A DNA stretch of 64,000 bases, taken from contig QEVR01000003.1 of assembly GCA_003576745.1 (NCBI GenBank), positions 37,491 to 101,490 on the forward strand, given 5' to 3'. The translations under genes were made by a program, and so were the position numbers. The stretch comes from Candidatus Uhrbacteria bacterium (GTDB lineage Bacteria > Patescibacteriota > Patescibacteriia > 2-12-FULL-60-25). Below the pieces are notes generated by a model that searched no databases, had not been told where the DNA came from, and saw nothing but the letters and a program-made list of their open reading frames with translations. Positions 17,442 to 26,581 of the stretch are shown piece by piece; within the stretch, counting starts at the first letter, position 1, and every line of letters starts with the position of its first letter.

Positions 17442-17614
17442 ATCGCGATGTTAATGGAAAGAGTGTGATGGGGTTCGGGTGAGCGTTTTGCTCTTCGACC
17501 GTATTCGTAGGAAAGGGTGCACGGGAAACCCGACAGTTTTTCGTGGATGGAGATTATCCAATACCGCTTACGCCTCCCCAAGTGTCGGCTTTTGGATTAC
17601 GCTGAATAAAATAT

Positions 17615-17812
17615 ATGGACGGCACTATTCGGAAAAACATTCATCCCGGTCTTGCAGTTGTCATTGTAAAGAAAGAGGATCAGCATACAGGCAAAGGGAC
17701 GCAGGGAATCGTAAAGGATATTTTGACCAGCAAAGCGGCGCATCCGCGTGGCATTAAAGTACGGCTGGAATCGGGAGATGTAGGAAGAGTTCAGCACATC
17801 ATGATCTCATAG
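17615..17812 (+). CDS. ywbE: YwbE family protein
   Basis: 65 residues matching the small YwbE family (DUF2196): GTIRKNIHPGLAVVIVKKEDQHTGKGTQGIV and the ending GDVGRVQHI. The fold is a small basic beta protein of unknown function, widely conserved in bacteria. First chromosomal gene right of the mobile element. No Shine-Dalgarno is visible. A bidirectional terminator follows. Confidence 0.92.
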   Translation: MDGTIRKNIHPGLAVVIVKKEDQHTGKGTQGIVKDILTSKAAHPRGIKVRLESGDVGRVQHIMIS

Positions 17813-17865
17813 GCGAAAGGCGCAAACGTTTTAACATGTAACCTTTGTAGGAAATCAATAACAGA

Positions 17866-17892
17866 AAGCCCGTCATGAGGCATGACGGGCTT
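17866..17892. terminator. Bidirectional terminator
   Basis: AAGCCCGTCATG, loop AGG, CATGACGGGCTT. Lies between the convergent ywbE and amine oxidase genes; the better U run is on the minus strand. Confidence 0.85.
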
Positions 17893-17938
17893 GAGGGGTT
17901 TCGCCGGATTGGCGCTTGAGAGGCGTTCGGAGAAAGGG

Positions 17939-19627
17939 CTAGAGGCGCCCTTTTTTGATGTCTTCCAGAATTTCATTGGCGGCGCGAATGCCGGAGCGGA
18001 CCGCGCCTTCCATGAAGCCCTGCCACCAGTAGAACGAGTCGGCGTGTTCGCCGGCGAACTTCAGGAGGTCCGCCGCCTCGCCTTCGAGTCCGGCGAGGGT
18101 GGTGAACTGGCCGGGGAGATAGCAGGTGTAGGATCCGCGCGACGTGGACTGATTCAGCCAGTGCGCGAATTGCATGACGTATTTTCCGCCGGAGTGCGTC
18201 GCCGCAGCCTTTGCTCCCGGATAGACCTTGTCGAGATCCGTGAGAAAGGCGTCCGCGTGTAACTGCATTTGCGTGTCGTCGATGACAACCGCGCTCGGCG
18301 CGCCAATGTGACAGCTCGCGCAAGTGGAGCCGCCGCCTACCGCCGGTCGTTGGAGCCTGTAGCCGCGATCGCCGCCGGAATAGTCGGTGAGCACCGCATG
18401 CCCCACGGCCTGCGAGTAATTGGTTTCCCATGTGTTCTGCACGTCGGGAAGATCGCTGTACGCCGTTCCATTGCCGCCGTGGAGTTCGATCCAGGGCCGA
18501 GCGTCGAAGCCGATCATGGTTTTGGCATTGAAACCGTAGCCGAGCTCAGTGATGGCGCGGAGCTTGTCCTGCGACAGTCCCAGGCTTGGATCGAGCGCGA
18601 CCGTACGGAGTACCGAGAACGGGATGGCGAGTACCACCGAATCCGCGTACTCTTCGCTCGAGGATCCGCTGAACGACATGGCGTATTGGCCGGATGCGAG
18701 TCGTCGAAGCCCCGTGAGCCTTGCGCCCGTCACGACCGGACCCGGAAGCCGGTCGCGGATTCCGGCGATGATCTGGTCATTGCCGTTCACGAGATGGTAT
18801 CGCTCATCGCTTGAACCAAAGGGTTCGAATTTCGACCGACGGTCAGCGCGGATGAAGAACAGAAAGTTCAGCACGCTCTGCTCGGAGAGCTCGCGTCCGT
18901 ATTCCGCGATGTATGCCTGTTCGAGCACGGCGCTGACGAGCGGCAAGTCGCCCGCCCTGCTTTGCAGGTAGTCCGCCATGCTCGTGTAATCGAAGAGTGT
19001 GTCGTAGATGGTGTGGTTGTAGAAGTCCGGCGCGCTCGACAGCAGGGCGATATCGTCCCGCATGCGTCCGACGAGCACGCGCATTTCATCCACCACCTCG
19101 GCCTCGCTGTGATGCTGGCCGAAGAAGTAGTATGCGACGTCTCCGGGCTCTTTGCCCAAATCCTCCTTGGCGAGCTTGAACTCTTGCGCATAGCCGAGCA
19201 TGTTCTTGTGCGCATTGTCGATGAGCTCGCCGCCCATTTCCACGGTTTGGCCGGGAAAAAGATGGCTAGAGTAGCACCGTCCGCCAAGGCGGGAATTCGC
19301 TTCGTACACCACGGCGGAAATGCCCTTGGCGCGAAGCCTGTCTGCGCAGGCCATGCCGGCAAGGCCGCCGCCGATAATGGCCACGCGGGCCGTGGACGGC
19401 GGTTTGGGATCGGCCTTTGCCTTTCCGAATGAACCGCCAATAGCAATGCCTGCACCCGCGGCCGCAATGCCGCCCATGAAGGCGCGGCGTTCCATGGCTT
19501 TCCTCGCGCGTTCGGTTGCCTCTTGCCGTTGCGCGATGGCGCTCCGGGCGGAGACATTTTGTTCATCGCAGACCTTGGCGAGCGCGAGCGCCCGCCGGAC
19601 GGCGTCAAAGAGTCGTGAATGGGACAT
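17939..19627 (-). CDS. Exported FAD amine oxidase with an internal CxxCH haem motif
   Basis: 562 residues from the ATG at 19627, chosen because GAGAGGTG lies just upstream; the frame extends further but runs into repeat sequence. A Tat-type signal with ERRAFMGGIAAAGAGIA is followed by the FAD-binding start VAIIGGGLAGMACADRLRAKG and the YEANSRLGGRC motif. The C-terminal FAGEHADSFYWWQGFMEGA closes the flavin fold, as in monoamine oxidases. Between them lies an insertion with CASCH (C436, C439, H440), a c-type haem-binding motif not usual in this family. Substrate unknown. The protein should act outside the cytoplasmic membrane. Confidence 0.9.
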   Translation of the reverse strand: MSHSRLFDAVRRALALAKVCDEQNVSARSAIAQRQEATERARKAMERRAFMGGIAAAGAGIAIGGSFGKAKADPKPPSTARVAIIGGGLAGMACADRLRAKGISAVVYEANSRLGGRCYSSHLFPGQTVEMGGELIDNAHKNMLGYAQEFKLAKEDLGKEPGDVAYYFFGQHHSEAEVVDEMRVLVGRMRDDIALLSSAPDFYNHTIYDTLFDYTSMADYLQSRAGDLPLVSAVLEQAYIAEYGRELSEQSVLNFLFFIRADRRSKFEPFGSSDERYHLVNGNDQIIAGIRDRLPGPVVTGARLTGLRRLASGQYAMSFSGSSSEEYADSVVLAIPFSVLRTVALDPSLGLSQDKLRAITELGYGFNAKTMIGFDARPWIELHGGNGTAYSDLPDVQNTWETNYSQAVGHAVLTDYSGGDRGYRLQRPAVGGGSTCASCHIGAPSAVVIDDTQMQLHADAFLTDLDKVYPGAKAAATHSGGKYVMQFAHWLNQSTSRGSYTCYLPGQFTTLAGLEGEAADLLKFAGEHADSFYWWQGFMEGAVRSGIRAANEILEDIKKGRL

Positions 19628-19754
19628 GTGAACACCTCTCAGTTGTGAACGTGCAAACCCGTTCAGTTGAACGGATGGCAGCTGAAATGCGGCATTCGCC
19701 GCACGTCCGCAGGATGATAGCAACAATCGATGCATGGGTGAAGCATCGTACGTG

Positions 19755-19990
19755 GAGAACGGGGAGTTGGGAGTGGGGGAGGTTGGCCGTGGGCCATGAG
19801 CCTTGGGCCATGCGGTGAACGGGATGCGAAAAGGACGTAGTTGCGTAGGGGGGAGCATAATTCTACCCGAACCCCGAGACCCGAGCGGTCCGTAGGTCCG
19901 TAAGTCCGTAGGTCATGAGCTGGTTCACTCTAGACCCGTAACCACTCACTACTACTCACTTGTTCCCTTTCACTCATTGCTAATTTCCAA
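19755..19990. repeat. Dispersed intergenic mosaic repeat, copy 1
   Basis: Contains the family words GACGTAGTTGCGTAGGGGGG, GCATAATTCTACCCGA and a run of GTCCGTAGGTCCGTAAGTCC. No gene is seen in 19628-20098 other than this material. Confidence 0.75.
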
Positions 19991-20098
19991 TTGCTTTTTC
20001 CCCGCACCCCTTTGCCGTCTTTGACGGGAATGTCCGGCCTCGCATGGGGCCGGATGTTCGTTTAGAATGTCTGTATCATTCAAGTCAGACATGACCAT

Positions 20099-20884
20099 AT
20101 GAAGATTATCGTTCCATTCATCACTCTTACAGCCCTTTTTTTCGGCATGTTGCCTGCCCATGCCGGCGGATGTTATGTGGATCCCGTTATCGAATATTCT
20201 GGGAGCGGTTCCATTACATCCGCGGTTTTTTTGCGCGATGAGGCATGTATGGACGGCTCCATCGTCCTCGGGACTGTGCCGTCCGGCGCATCCGTTTCCA
20301 TCATTGGATTTACGGACGGCTGGTATCGCATCGAATGGAATGGCGCACGCGGCTGGATCGGCATGCAATTCGCAAAGAATGACGCCTCGAAAACGGGAAA
20401 AATATGGGCTTCATACCGGGAGTATATGGATACGCTGCCGAGCATAAAACCGGGAACGTCCTCTCCCGTTTCGACGCCATATACTTCCGATCCAACAATG
20501 TTGTCCCGTACGCGCGGGTACATCCTCTTGCAGGTACAAAGTCACGGCGAAGCATGGTATGTGGATCCTGTAACGGAGAAGCGGTATTACATGAAAGACG
20601 GTCCCACGGCGTATCAGATGATGAGGTCCTTTGGCCTCGGGGTGTCGGAAAAGGATTATGCCGCTATGGCGGGAGGAAATTGGACCATAAAAAATCGTTT
20701 GCGCGGTCGCATCATTCTGCGCGTTCAGGAACATGGTGAGGCATATTACGTTCATCCCCACACTCTTGAGATGCACTATCTCAAGAACGGCGACGAAGCC
20801 TATCGCGTTATGCGGTTATACAGCCTTGGCATTACCAATGCTGATCTCGGGAGCATTGCGGAAGCCACCATTCCTCTTAAATAG
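20099..20884 (+). CDS. Secreted SH3-like protein with two surface repeats
   Basis: 261 residues. Signal peptide 1-22 (FFGMLPAHAG cleavage region). Residues about 40-95 form a bacterial SH3-like domain (GTVPSGASVSIIGFTDGWYRIEWNGARGWIG). Two tandem repeats of about 50 residues follow: RGYILLQVQSHGEAWYVDP and RGRIILRVQEHGEAYYVHP, each ending in a YYMKDG/HYLKNG and a MRSFGLG/MRLYSLG block. These repeats are common on secreted proteins of Patescibacteria. Likely a cell-surface or wall-binding protein. Confidence 0.85.
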   Translation: MKIIVPFITLTALFFGMLPAHAGGCYVDPVIEYSGSGSITSAVFLRDEACMDGSIVLGTVPSGASVSIIGFTDGWYRIEWNGARGWIGMQFAKNDASKTGKIWASYREYMDTLPSIKPGTSSPVSTPYTSDPTMLSRTRGYILLQVQSHGEAWYVDPVTEKRYYMKDGPTAYQMMRSFGLGVSEKDYAAMAGGNWTIKNRLRGRIILRVQEHGEAYYVHPHTLEMHYLKNGDEAYRVMRLYSLGITNADLGSIAEATIPLK

Positions 20885-20924
20885 ATAAGAACCTATTGGC
20901 AATGGGATACGTTCGGGTGTTCCG

Positions 20925-21115
20925 GGATAGCTATAGGGAGTTAGCAATGAGCGATTGGTGAAAGGGAACAAGTGAGTAGTTAGTAGTGAGTGGTTATGGG
21001 TTTCGGGCGCAAGGCTCACGGCGCATGGACTTTGCACCCTTTACGCTCTACGTCCTACGTACTCTTCCCCCCTGCGCAACCACGCAACGACGTCCTGTGC
21101 CGTACTTTCATTCCA
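20925..21115. repeat. Dispersed intergenic mosaic repeat, partial copy
   Basis: Words such as GTGAGTAGTTAGTAGTGAGT, TATGGGTTTCGGGC and TACGTACTCTTCCC match the family in the opposite sense. Confidence 0.55.
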
Positions 21116-21130
21116 TCCTATACTGCTCCC

Positions 21131-22057
21131 ATGCGATTTTCTTTCCGGCTCCTGTCCGAGTCATATATCGCCATCTTGGCGGCCGCCATTCTTTTTGGTC
21201 TGCTCGTTCCCGCCACGCGCGCGCTTGTTCCGTATAACACCCTGCTTCTTCAGGCGATTTTTCTCATTTCAAGCTTAAAGCTGAACGGAGCGGAAATCAT
21301 AAAACACGGGAAGGACTGGAAGCTCTTGCTCGCGTCTAATGCCATTATGATTATCCTTCTTCCATTTGCTGTCAGGATCATTGCCCCGTCCATAGTGCCG
21401 GATCTTGCATTCCCGCTATTTCTCCTCGCGGCAATGCCGGTAGGCATGACGTCGCCATTGCTCGTGGAAGTCATCGGCGGCAGACAGGCGCTTGCGCTCG
21501 TCCTTACTGTTACGAGCTCGCTTTTTGCGCCTTTGAGCATCCCTATCGTTACAAAAATCGCGTACGGACAGACGATTTCGGTTGATGCGTTTGCCATGTT
21601 TAAGAGCCTGTTGCTCGTCATCTTGCTGCCGTTCGCGGTTGCGATGATTTTGAAACGCGTAATGCCGAACGCCGTCCGTACGATTAATGCAAAAAGCAAG
21701 CCATTTTCGCTCGTACTGTTGGGTCTCGTTATCGCCTCAGCTATCGCCGCGCATGCTTCGGAAATTCTCGGCAGTTTGGCATCCGGGGGCGCGCTATTGC
21801 GGATGCTCTTTATCCTTTTTGTTTTTTTCGTCCTCCTGCATCTTATCGGCTATTACGGGCTCTGGTGGAAAACGCGCGAGGACAGGCTCACAATTTCCGT
21901 GTGTCTTACGTATATGAATTTTACGCTCGCCATTTATCTTTCCTCAAAATATTTCTCGGATCCCGTGACCGTCCTCGCTCTTGTTCTTGCGATTTTGCCG
22001 TGGGCGATGCTTTTACCCGTCTGGAAGCGCGTGTGCCGCATGCGACTGCTGCCATAG
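21131..22057 (+). CDS. Bile acid:sodium symporter (BASS) family transporter
   Basis: 308 residues from the ATG at 21131; the upstream open frame is repeat sequence. About nine or ten hydrophobic segments. Family signs are the AAMPVGMTSPLLVEVIGG block and the conserved polar crossover region LTYMNFTLAIYLSSKYF. BASS proteins move organic anions such as bile acids, pantoate or keto acids with sodium; the substrate here cannot be inferred. Stands alone, upstream of typA. Confidence 0.85.
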   Translation: MRFSFRLLSESYIAILAAAILFGLLVPATRALVPYNTLLLQAIFLISSLKLNGAEIIKHGKDWKLLLASNAIMIILLPFAVRIIAPSIVPDLAFPLFLLAAMPVGMTSPLLVEVIGGRQALALVLTVTSSLFAPLSIPIVTKIAYGQTISVDAFAMFKSLLLVILLPFAVAMILKRVMPNAVRTINAKSKPFSLVLLGLVIASAIAAHASEILGSLASGGALLRMLFILFVFFVLLHLIGYYGLWWKTREDRLTISVCLTYMNFTLAIYLSSKYFSDPVTVLALVLAILPWAMLLPVWKRVCRMRLLP

Positions 22058-22123
22058 CAGGCCTGTGCCGTATGGCAATGCGCGTGATCGCGTGATGCGA
22101 ACGTGTGGATTTGGGTATCGGGC

Positions 22124-22152
22124 TTGATAAAAACTCGGATATCGGATATACT
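22124..22152 (+). promoter_or_regulatory. Promoter of typA
   Basis: TTGATA (22124-22129), a 17-base spacer, TATACT (22147-22152), 18 bases before the ATG. Confidence 0.75.
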
Positions 22153-22169
22153 CCGGCCGCTTTACGCGC

Positions 22170-23972
22170 ATGACGAATATCCGCAACATCGCCATCATCG
22201 CCCACGTCGATCATGGTAAAACAACGCTCGCCGACGCTCTGCTCAAACAGAGCGATACGTTTCGCGAACGCGGCCTCGAGGGGACGACGATTTTGGATTC
22301 GAATGATTTGGAACGCGAACGTGGGATCACCATCCTCTCCAAAAACTGCGCCGTGGTGTACGGAGACACCAAAATCAACATCGTGGATACTCCGGGACAC
22401 GCAGACTTCGGGGGAGAAGTGGAACGCATCATGAATCTCGTCGATGGGGCTCTCCTGCTCGTGGATGCGAAAGAAGGCCCAATGCCGCAGACGCGCTTTG
22501 TGCTCAAAAAAGCCATCGAGGCGGGGCATCGTATCATTGTTGTTATTAATAAAATCGACAAGCCGGATGCGCGTCCGGACTGGGTGTTGAATCAAACATT
22601 CGATCTTTTTGTCCATTTGGGCGCCTCGGATGCTCAGGCGGATTTTCCGGTTATCTATGCATCGGCCAAGCAGGGGAAAGCCGGCGCCGAGCCGAATCTC
22701 GCGTCCATGACTGACGTCAAACCAATCTTCGAGAGCATCCTGAATGAGATACCGGCGCCGAAGAATGACGCCTCCGGTCCGCTTCAGGTGTCCGTTGCGA
22801 ACATCAGTTACGATAATTACAAAGGGAAGGTTGGCATCGGCCGCGTGGTGCGCGGCACGTTCAAGCCGGGCGCGGTGGCATGGATAAATCGCGAAGGCAA
22901 AACAAGCTCGGCTAAAATTAGCACTGTATTTTCTTTCATGGGGCTCGGCAAGGTTGAGGTTCAGGAGGCCGTGGCCGGCGACATCGTGGCATTTGCGGGC
23001 ATTTCCGATTTGAATATCGGCGAAACCATCGCGGATCCCGCGCATCCCGAGGCCCTGCCCGTCATCGCCATTGAAAAACCGACCGTCAAAATGACATTCG
23101 GTGTGAACACGTCCCCGTTCTCCGGGCAGGAAGGGGAGTTCACGACGAGTCGGAACATCAAGGACAGGCTGGAACGTGAAATTCAGAATGATGTTGCTCT
23201 CCAGGTGGAACCTGGCTCGAGCGATAGCACGTTCATCGTTTCCGGCCGCGGAGAATTGCATTTGGCCATCCTCATCGAGCGCATGCGTCGCGAAGGATAT
23301 GAGCTTCAGGTCTCCCGGCCGCAGGTGATTCTCCGCGAAGAGAACAGCGTCAAAATGGAGCCCTTCGAAGAAGCATCCATCGAATGCCCGGAAGCCTTGA
23401 GCGGCTCCGTTATCGAAAACATAGGAAAGCGCAAAGGGGAGATCCTCGACATGCGTATGGAAAGTGGCACGACGTATCTGGAATGCGTCTTCCCGACGCG
23501 CGGACTCATTGGGTATCGCAATCAATTCATGAAGGACACCAAGGGCCAGGGCATTTTGAACACCGTTTTTCTGGAATATCGCCCCATGCTGGGGACCATT
23601 GAAGCCGCTCCGCATGGATCATTGATCGCTTTTGAAACGGGAACGGCAAATTCCTACGGTCTTCAGAATGCGCAGGAGCGCGGCCAGTTGTTTATCGGTC
23701 CCGGCGCCAAGGTGTACGAAGGTATGGTCGTGGGGCAGAACTCTCGTCCGGAAGACATGGAAGTGAACGTATGCAAGGAAAAGCGGCTCACGAACATGCG
23801 TTCCAAAGGCGAAGGCGTGGCCGAAGGGCTGGATACCCCGCGTTTCATGAGCCTTGAAGAATCCATGGAGTATCTCGGCGATGATGAATTGCTCGAAGTG
23901 ACTCCTGTATCCCTCCGCATACGGAAACAGCTTCTAAAACCGCATGAACGAAAGCGGGCCGGCCAGGCATAA
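22170..23972 (+). CDS. typA: Ribosome-associated GTPase TypA/BipA
   Basis: 600 residues, the family's usual length. G1 [13 protein letters not shown]3 [16 protein letters not shown]4 NKIDKPDAR and the family C-terminus [23 protein letters not shown] are all present. TypA is a translational GTPase of the EF-G/LepA group that aids ribosome assembly and growth under stress. Monocistronic with its own promoter. No alteration of key residues seen. Confidence 0.97.
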   Translation: MTNIRNIAIIAHVDHGKTTLADALLKQSDTFRERGLEGTTILDSNDLERERGITILSKNCAVVYGDTKINIVDTPGHADFGGEVERIMNLVDGALLLVDAKEGPMPQTRFVLKKAIEAGHRIIVVINKIDKPDARPDWVLNQTFDLFVHLGASDAQADFPVIYASAKQGKAGAEPNLASMTDVKPIFESILNEIPAPKNDASGPLQVSVANISYDNYKGKVGIGRVVRGTFKPGAVAWINREGKTSSAKISTVFSFMGLGKVEVQEAVAGDIVAFAGISDLNIGETIADPAHPEALPVIAIEKPTVKMTFGVNTSPFSGQEGEFTTSRNIKDRLEREIQNDVALQVEPGSSDSTFIVSGRGELHLAILIERMRREGYELQVSRPQVILREENSVKMEPFEEASIECPEALSGSVIENIGKRKGEILDMRMESGTTYLECVFPTRGLIGYRNQFMKDTKGQGILNTVFLEYRPMLGTIEAAPHGSLIAFETGTANSYGLQNAQERGQLFIGPGAKVYEGMVVGQNSRPEDMEVNVCKEKRLTNMRSKGEGVAEGLDTPRFMSLEESMEYLGDDELLEVTPVSLRIRKQLLKPHERKRAGQA

Positions 23973-24079
23973 ACATCCTATCGAATCCCGGGGTGTTTTT
24001 TGATCCGCATATCCTTCCGTGGCCTGCCACGGCTCTTTTGAGGTATGATGAGAAGCATCTTATTCATTAATGTGTTTCT

Positions 24080-24310
24080 ATGGGAATGACCTGTGCAAAT
24101 TGCGGAATCAGCGGGGGATGCAAATGCCCTCATCATAAAATGGTGCCGCTCTTCATTACCCTGATCGGCGCGGTGTTCCTTTTGCAGGCCTTTGATGCTG
24201 TGAGCGCATCGTTCACGGCATGGGCCTGGCCGCTTCTCGTAACCCTCATCGGCCTCACCAAGCTCATGGGCGGGAACTGCAAGTGTTGCGCAAACGGGGC
24301 TAAAAAATAA
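24080..24310 (+). CDS. Small Cys-rich two-helix membrane protein
   Basis: 76 residues. An N-terminal cysteine cluster (CANCGISGGCKCPHH) and a C-terminal one (NCKCCANG) flank two membrane helices (PLFITLIGAVFLLQAF and WPLLVTLIGLTKLMG). Both ends would face the same side. Metal binding or a redox role is plausible from the cysteines; the helices resemble LiaF/LiaI-type domains. Small proteins of this layout occur in Patescibacteria as far as I know. A terminator follows. Confidence 0.75.
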   Translation: MGMTCANCGISGGCKCPHHKMVPLFITLIGAVFLLQAFDAVSASFTAWAWPLLVTLIGLTKLMGGNCKCCANGAKK

Positions 24311-24328
24311 GCGCTCTGTTTGCAGGAC

Positions 24329-24355
24329 AAAAATGCCCTCTCAAGGGCGTTTTTG
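24329..24355 (+). terminator. Terminator
   Basis: AAATGCCCT, loop CTCA, AGGGCGTTTTT, directly after the small membrane protein gene. Confidence 0.85.
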
Positions 24356-24367
24356 TATGGCCTGGCT

Positions 24368-25549
24368 ATGGATCCAGCATCTGGCCTTATTTTTTTAGTG
24401 GCGTATGCTTTGTCCATGTTCGCTACCGCGTTGTGGAGCATGGCCTATAGGGGTTTTGCCAAGCCGTATTTTTTCCGCCGTGATCCCGAAGCTGTCCATG
24501 ACCGCATGACGAACATAGGGAGTTTTCTCGGTTCGCATATCGTTACGCGAAAGGCGGCGGAGGCCTGCTTCCATTACAGGCATCCTGCGCTCGAACAAAA
24601 CATCCTCGGCATCCGTTTTGCGAATCCGATCGGTCTTGCCGCCGGATTCGACAAGGACGCGCGGCTCACGGACATCATGGCTGCCATTGGCTTCGGTTTC
24701 GAAGAAATTGGATCTGTTACCGGCGAGCCTTGCGAGGGCAATCCCAAGCCGCGTTTGTGGCGCCTGCCAAAATCCCGCGGCATTCTCGTCCATTATGGCT
24801 TGAAGAACGAAGGTTGTGAGGTTATCGCACATCGTCTGCGGAACAGGCGACTCCGTTTTCCAGTAGGCACGAGTATTGCGAAAACGAATTCGCCAGCGAC
24901 CGTGGATATTCCGTCCGGCATCCGCGATTATGCCAAGGCGTTTCGCGCTTTCTCCGCCATTGGCGACTATTTCACCGTCAATATCAGCTGCCCGAACGCG
25001 TATGGAGGAGGGCTGTTCAGCGATCCGGCACGTCTTGATGCACTGCTTGCCGAGCTGGATGCGATTCCGACGCAAAAACCCGTTTTTTTGAAACTGCCTG
25101 CCGATATCGGCGAAAACGGCCTTCGGGAAATCGTTTCCGTAAGTCGGCGCCACCGTTTGCATGGATTCATCGCGTCGAATCTTACAAAGCGCCGAGATCT
25201 TCCGGGCCTCTACCGGGATGAAATTGCCGGACACGACAAGGGAGGGATAAGCGGCGTCGTTCTTCGGGACATTTCAAATAATCTCGTCTCCCGTCTTTAT
25301 GTCCTCGCGGGCGGTGAATTCGTCATCGTTGGGTGTGGAGGTGTATTTTCGGCGGAGGATGCCTATGAAAAAATCCGCCGCGGTGCTTCCCTCGTGCAGC
25401 TCGTAACCGGCCTCATCTACAATGGCCCGCAACACATAGGAGAAATCAACCGCGGCCTTGCGCGATTACTGCAGCGAGACGGATTCGCCTCCGTCCGCGA
25501 GGCCGTGGGCATTGACGTTCGCAATGCATCCATAGCCCGATCCGCCTGA
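24368..25549 (+). CDS. pyrD: Dihydroorotate dehydrogenase, quinone-type (class 2) fold
   Basis: 393 residues. An N-terminal membrane-association segment (LIFLVAYALSMFATALWSM) precedes the FMN barrel, as in class 2 enzymes. Barrel motifs include ANPIGLAAGFDKDA, GFGFEEIGSVT, KTNSPATVD and IVGCGGVFSAEDAYEKIRRGASLVQLVTG. The catalytic position reads NISCPN with Cys208, where class 2 enzymes usually have Ser; Cys is the class 1 residue. The enzyme oxidises dihydroorotate to orotate in pyrimidine synthesis. No other pyr gene is nearby. Confidence 0.92.
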   Translation: MDPASGLIFLVAYALSMFATALWSMAYRGFAKPYFFRRDPEAVHDRMTNIGSFLGSHIVTRKAAEACFHYRHPALEQNILGIRFANPIGLAAGFDKDARLTDIMAAIGFGFEEIGSVTGEPCEGNPKPRLWRLPKSRGILVHYGLKNEGCEVIAHRLRNRRLRFPVGTSIAKTNSPATVDIPSGIRDYAKAFRAFSAIGDYFTVNISCPNAYGGGLFSDPARLDALLAELDAIPTQKPVFLKLPADIGENGLREIVSVSRRHRLHGFIASNLTKRRDLPGLYRDEIAGHDKGGISGVVLRDISNNLVSRLYVLAGGEFVIVGCGGVFSAEDAYEKIRRGASLVQLVTGLIYNGPQHIGEINRGLARLLQRDGFASVREAVGIDVRNASIARSA

Positions 25550-25573
25550 AAAGCGGTGTACAATATCTTCACC

Positions 25574-26353
25574 ATGCGACGCGTATTCATTCTTCCCATC
25601 TTTCTCGCTCTCGTAGGCGCGGGTTGTGCCGACCGATGGGACCGGCTCATCTCGGCGAATTATTATTTGACCCCGGAATTGCATGAGCAGAGCCGCGCGG
25701 AGGTCGAGCAGACGCTCGTAAAACTGGCGGAGCAGATTGGCATTTCCACAAAAATTTTCGAAGAGCGAAAACGGAGTCTTGATATCCGCATGGGCTATCC
25801 GGAACTGCAGGCTGGCGGGAGTACGTCGTCCCGCGAAACCTTCAACAAAGCTATGAAGGCATACATCGACGGCACGGTCGATCAGTTTAAGAAAGATTTC
25901 GAAGCCGCTGGCAGCGCATCCGATGCCGGAGACTGGCTTTTGTCATCCGACTATCGCGTTCCGTACACTTCGCCGTCGCTTGTGTCCGTCGTGATTGACG
26001 GCAGTATGTATCAGGGCGGAGCGCACCCGAACAGCTTTTATCAAACATTCATCTACCTCGTGCAGAAGGAGCGTTTCGTGAGCGCGGAAGAGGTCTTTTC
26101 CGAGGCATCCGATCTTCTGGCCGCATCTGACGCCGCGCAAAAGGAACTTGCCGCAAGGGATATCTCGGATGCCGAATGGATACAGAACGGCGCAGGGCCT
26201 TCCATGGAAAATTATCGGCATGTATATATCACGGACGCCGGGCTTGCCGTGATCTTTCCGCCGTATCAGGTGGCGGCATATGCCGCCGGCCCGCAGGAAG
26301 TCATTATTCCCTGGAGTGTTATTCCCGGGACGCGACATGTCCTGTTTCGATAG
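25574..26353 (+). CDS. Lipoprotein with RsiV/DUF3298-like domain
   Basis: 259 residues from the ATG at 25574. Lipobox LVGAGC near residue 18. The C-terminal domain has the pattern of DUF4163/DUF3298 (RsiV-like): VVIDGSMYQGGAHPNSFYQTFIY and the YITDAGLAVIFPPYQVAAYAAGPQEVIIPW ending. RsiV-type domains bind lysozyme in some Firmicutes, but the same fold is found in many lipoproteins of unknown role. Likely tethered on the outer face of the membrane. A TACAAT box just upstream could be a -10 element. Confidence 0.82.
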   Translation: MRRVFILPIFLALVGAGCADRWDRLISANYYLTPELHEQSRAEVEQTLVKLAEQIGISTKIFEERKRSLDIRMGYPELQAGGSTSSRETFNKAMKAYIDGTVDQFKKDFEAAGSASDAGDWLLSSDYRVPYTSPSLVSVVIDGSMYQGGAHPNSFYQTFIYLVQKERFVSAEEVFSEASDLLAASDAAQKELAARDISDAEWIQNGAGPSMENYRHVYITDAGLAVIFPPYQVAAYAAGPQEVIIPWSVIPGTRHVLFR

Positions 26354-26364
26354 AATCATTCGGA

Positions 26365-26575
26365 TTGCGCAGGGGTGAAGAGTACGTAGTTGCGTAGGGC
26401 GTAGGGGGAGAGTACGTAGTTGCGTAGGGGGCATAATTCTAACCGAGATCCGAAACCCGTTCTCTTTGCCCTTTGCCCTTGCACTCAGTATGTTCGTAGG
26501 TCCGTAAGACCGTTGGCTCGTAGGTAAGCGGCTTCATCCTAGACCCGAACCCCGAGATCCGAAAACTCAAGAATG
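26365..26575. repeat. Dispersed intergenic mosaic repeat, copy 2
   Basis: AGAGTACGTAGTTGCGTAGG occurs twice in a row here, followed by GGGCATAATTCTAACCGAGA and GTTCGTAGGTCCGTAAGACC. Near-identical to the copies at 28.0 kb and 42.4 kb. Confidence 0.85.
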
Positions 26576-26581
26576 CCATTT

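Noticed and set aside
17460..17480. TGATGGGGTTCGGGTGAG as a tRNA-His remnant at the right end of the element
   Set aside because: Only about ten bases resemble the T arm; the CACCCCA plus hairpin at 17399-17441 explains the junction better.
19628..19858. N-terminal extension of the amine oxidase
   Set aside because: The extra codons read through repeat-family sequence and precede a good SD/ATG and Tat signal.
21921..23615. 564-codon frame on the minus strand across typA
   Set aside because: It is the antisense of the conserved TypA gene, has no domain or ribosome-binding site, and follows typA codon structure.
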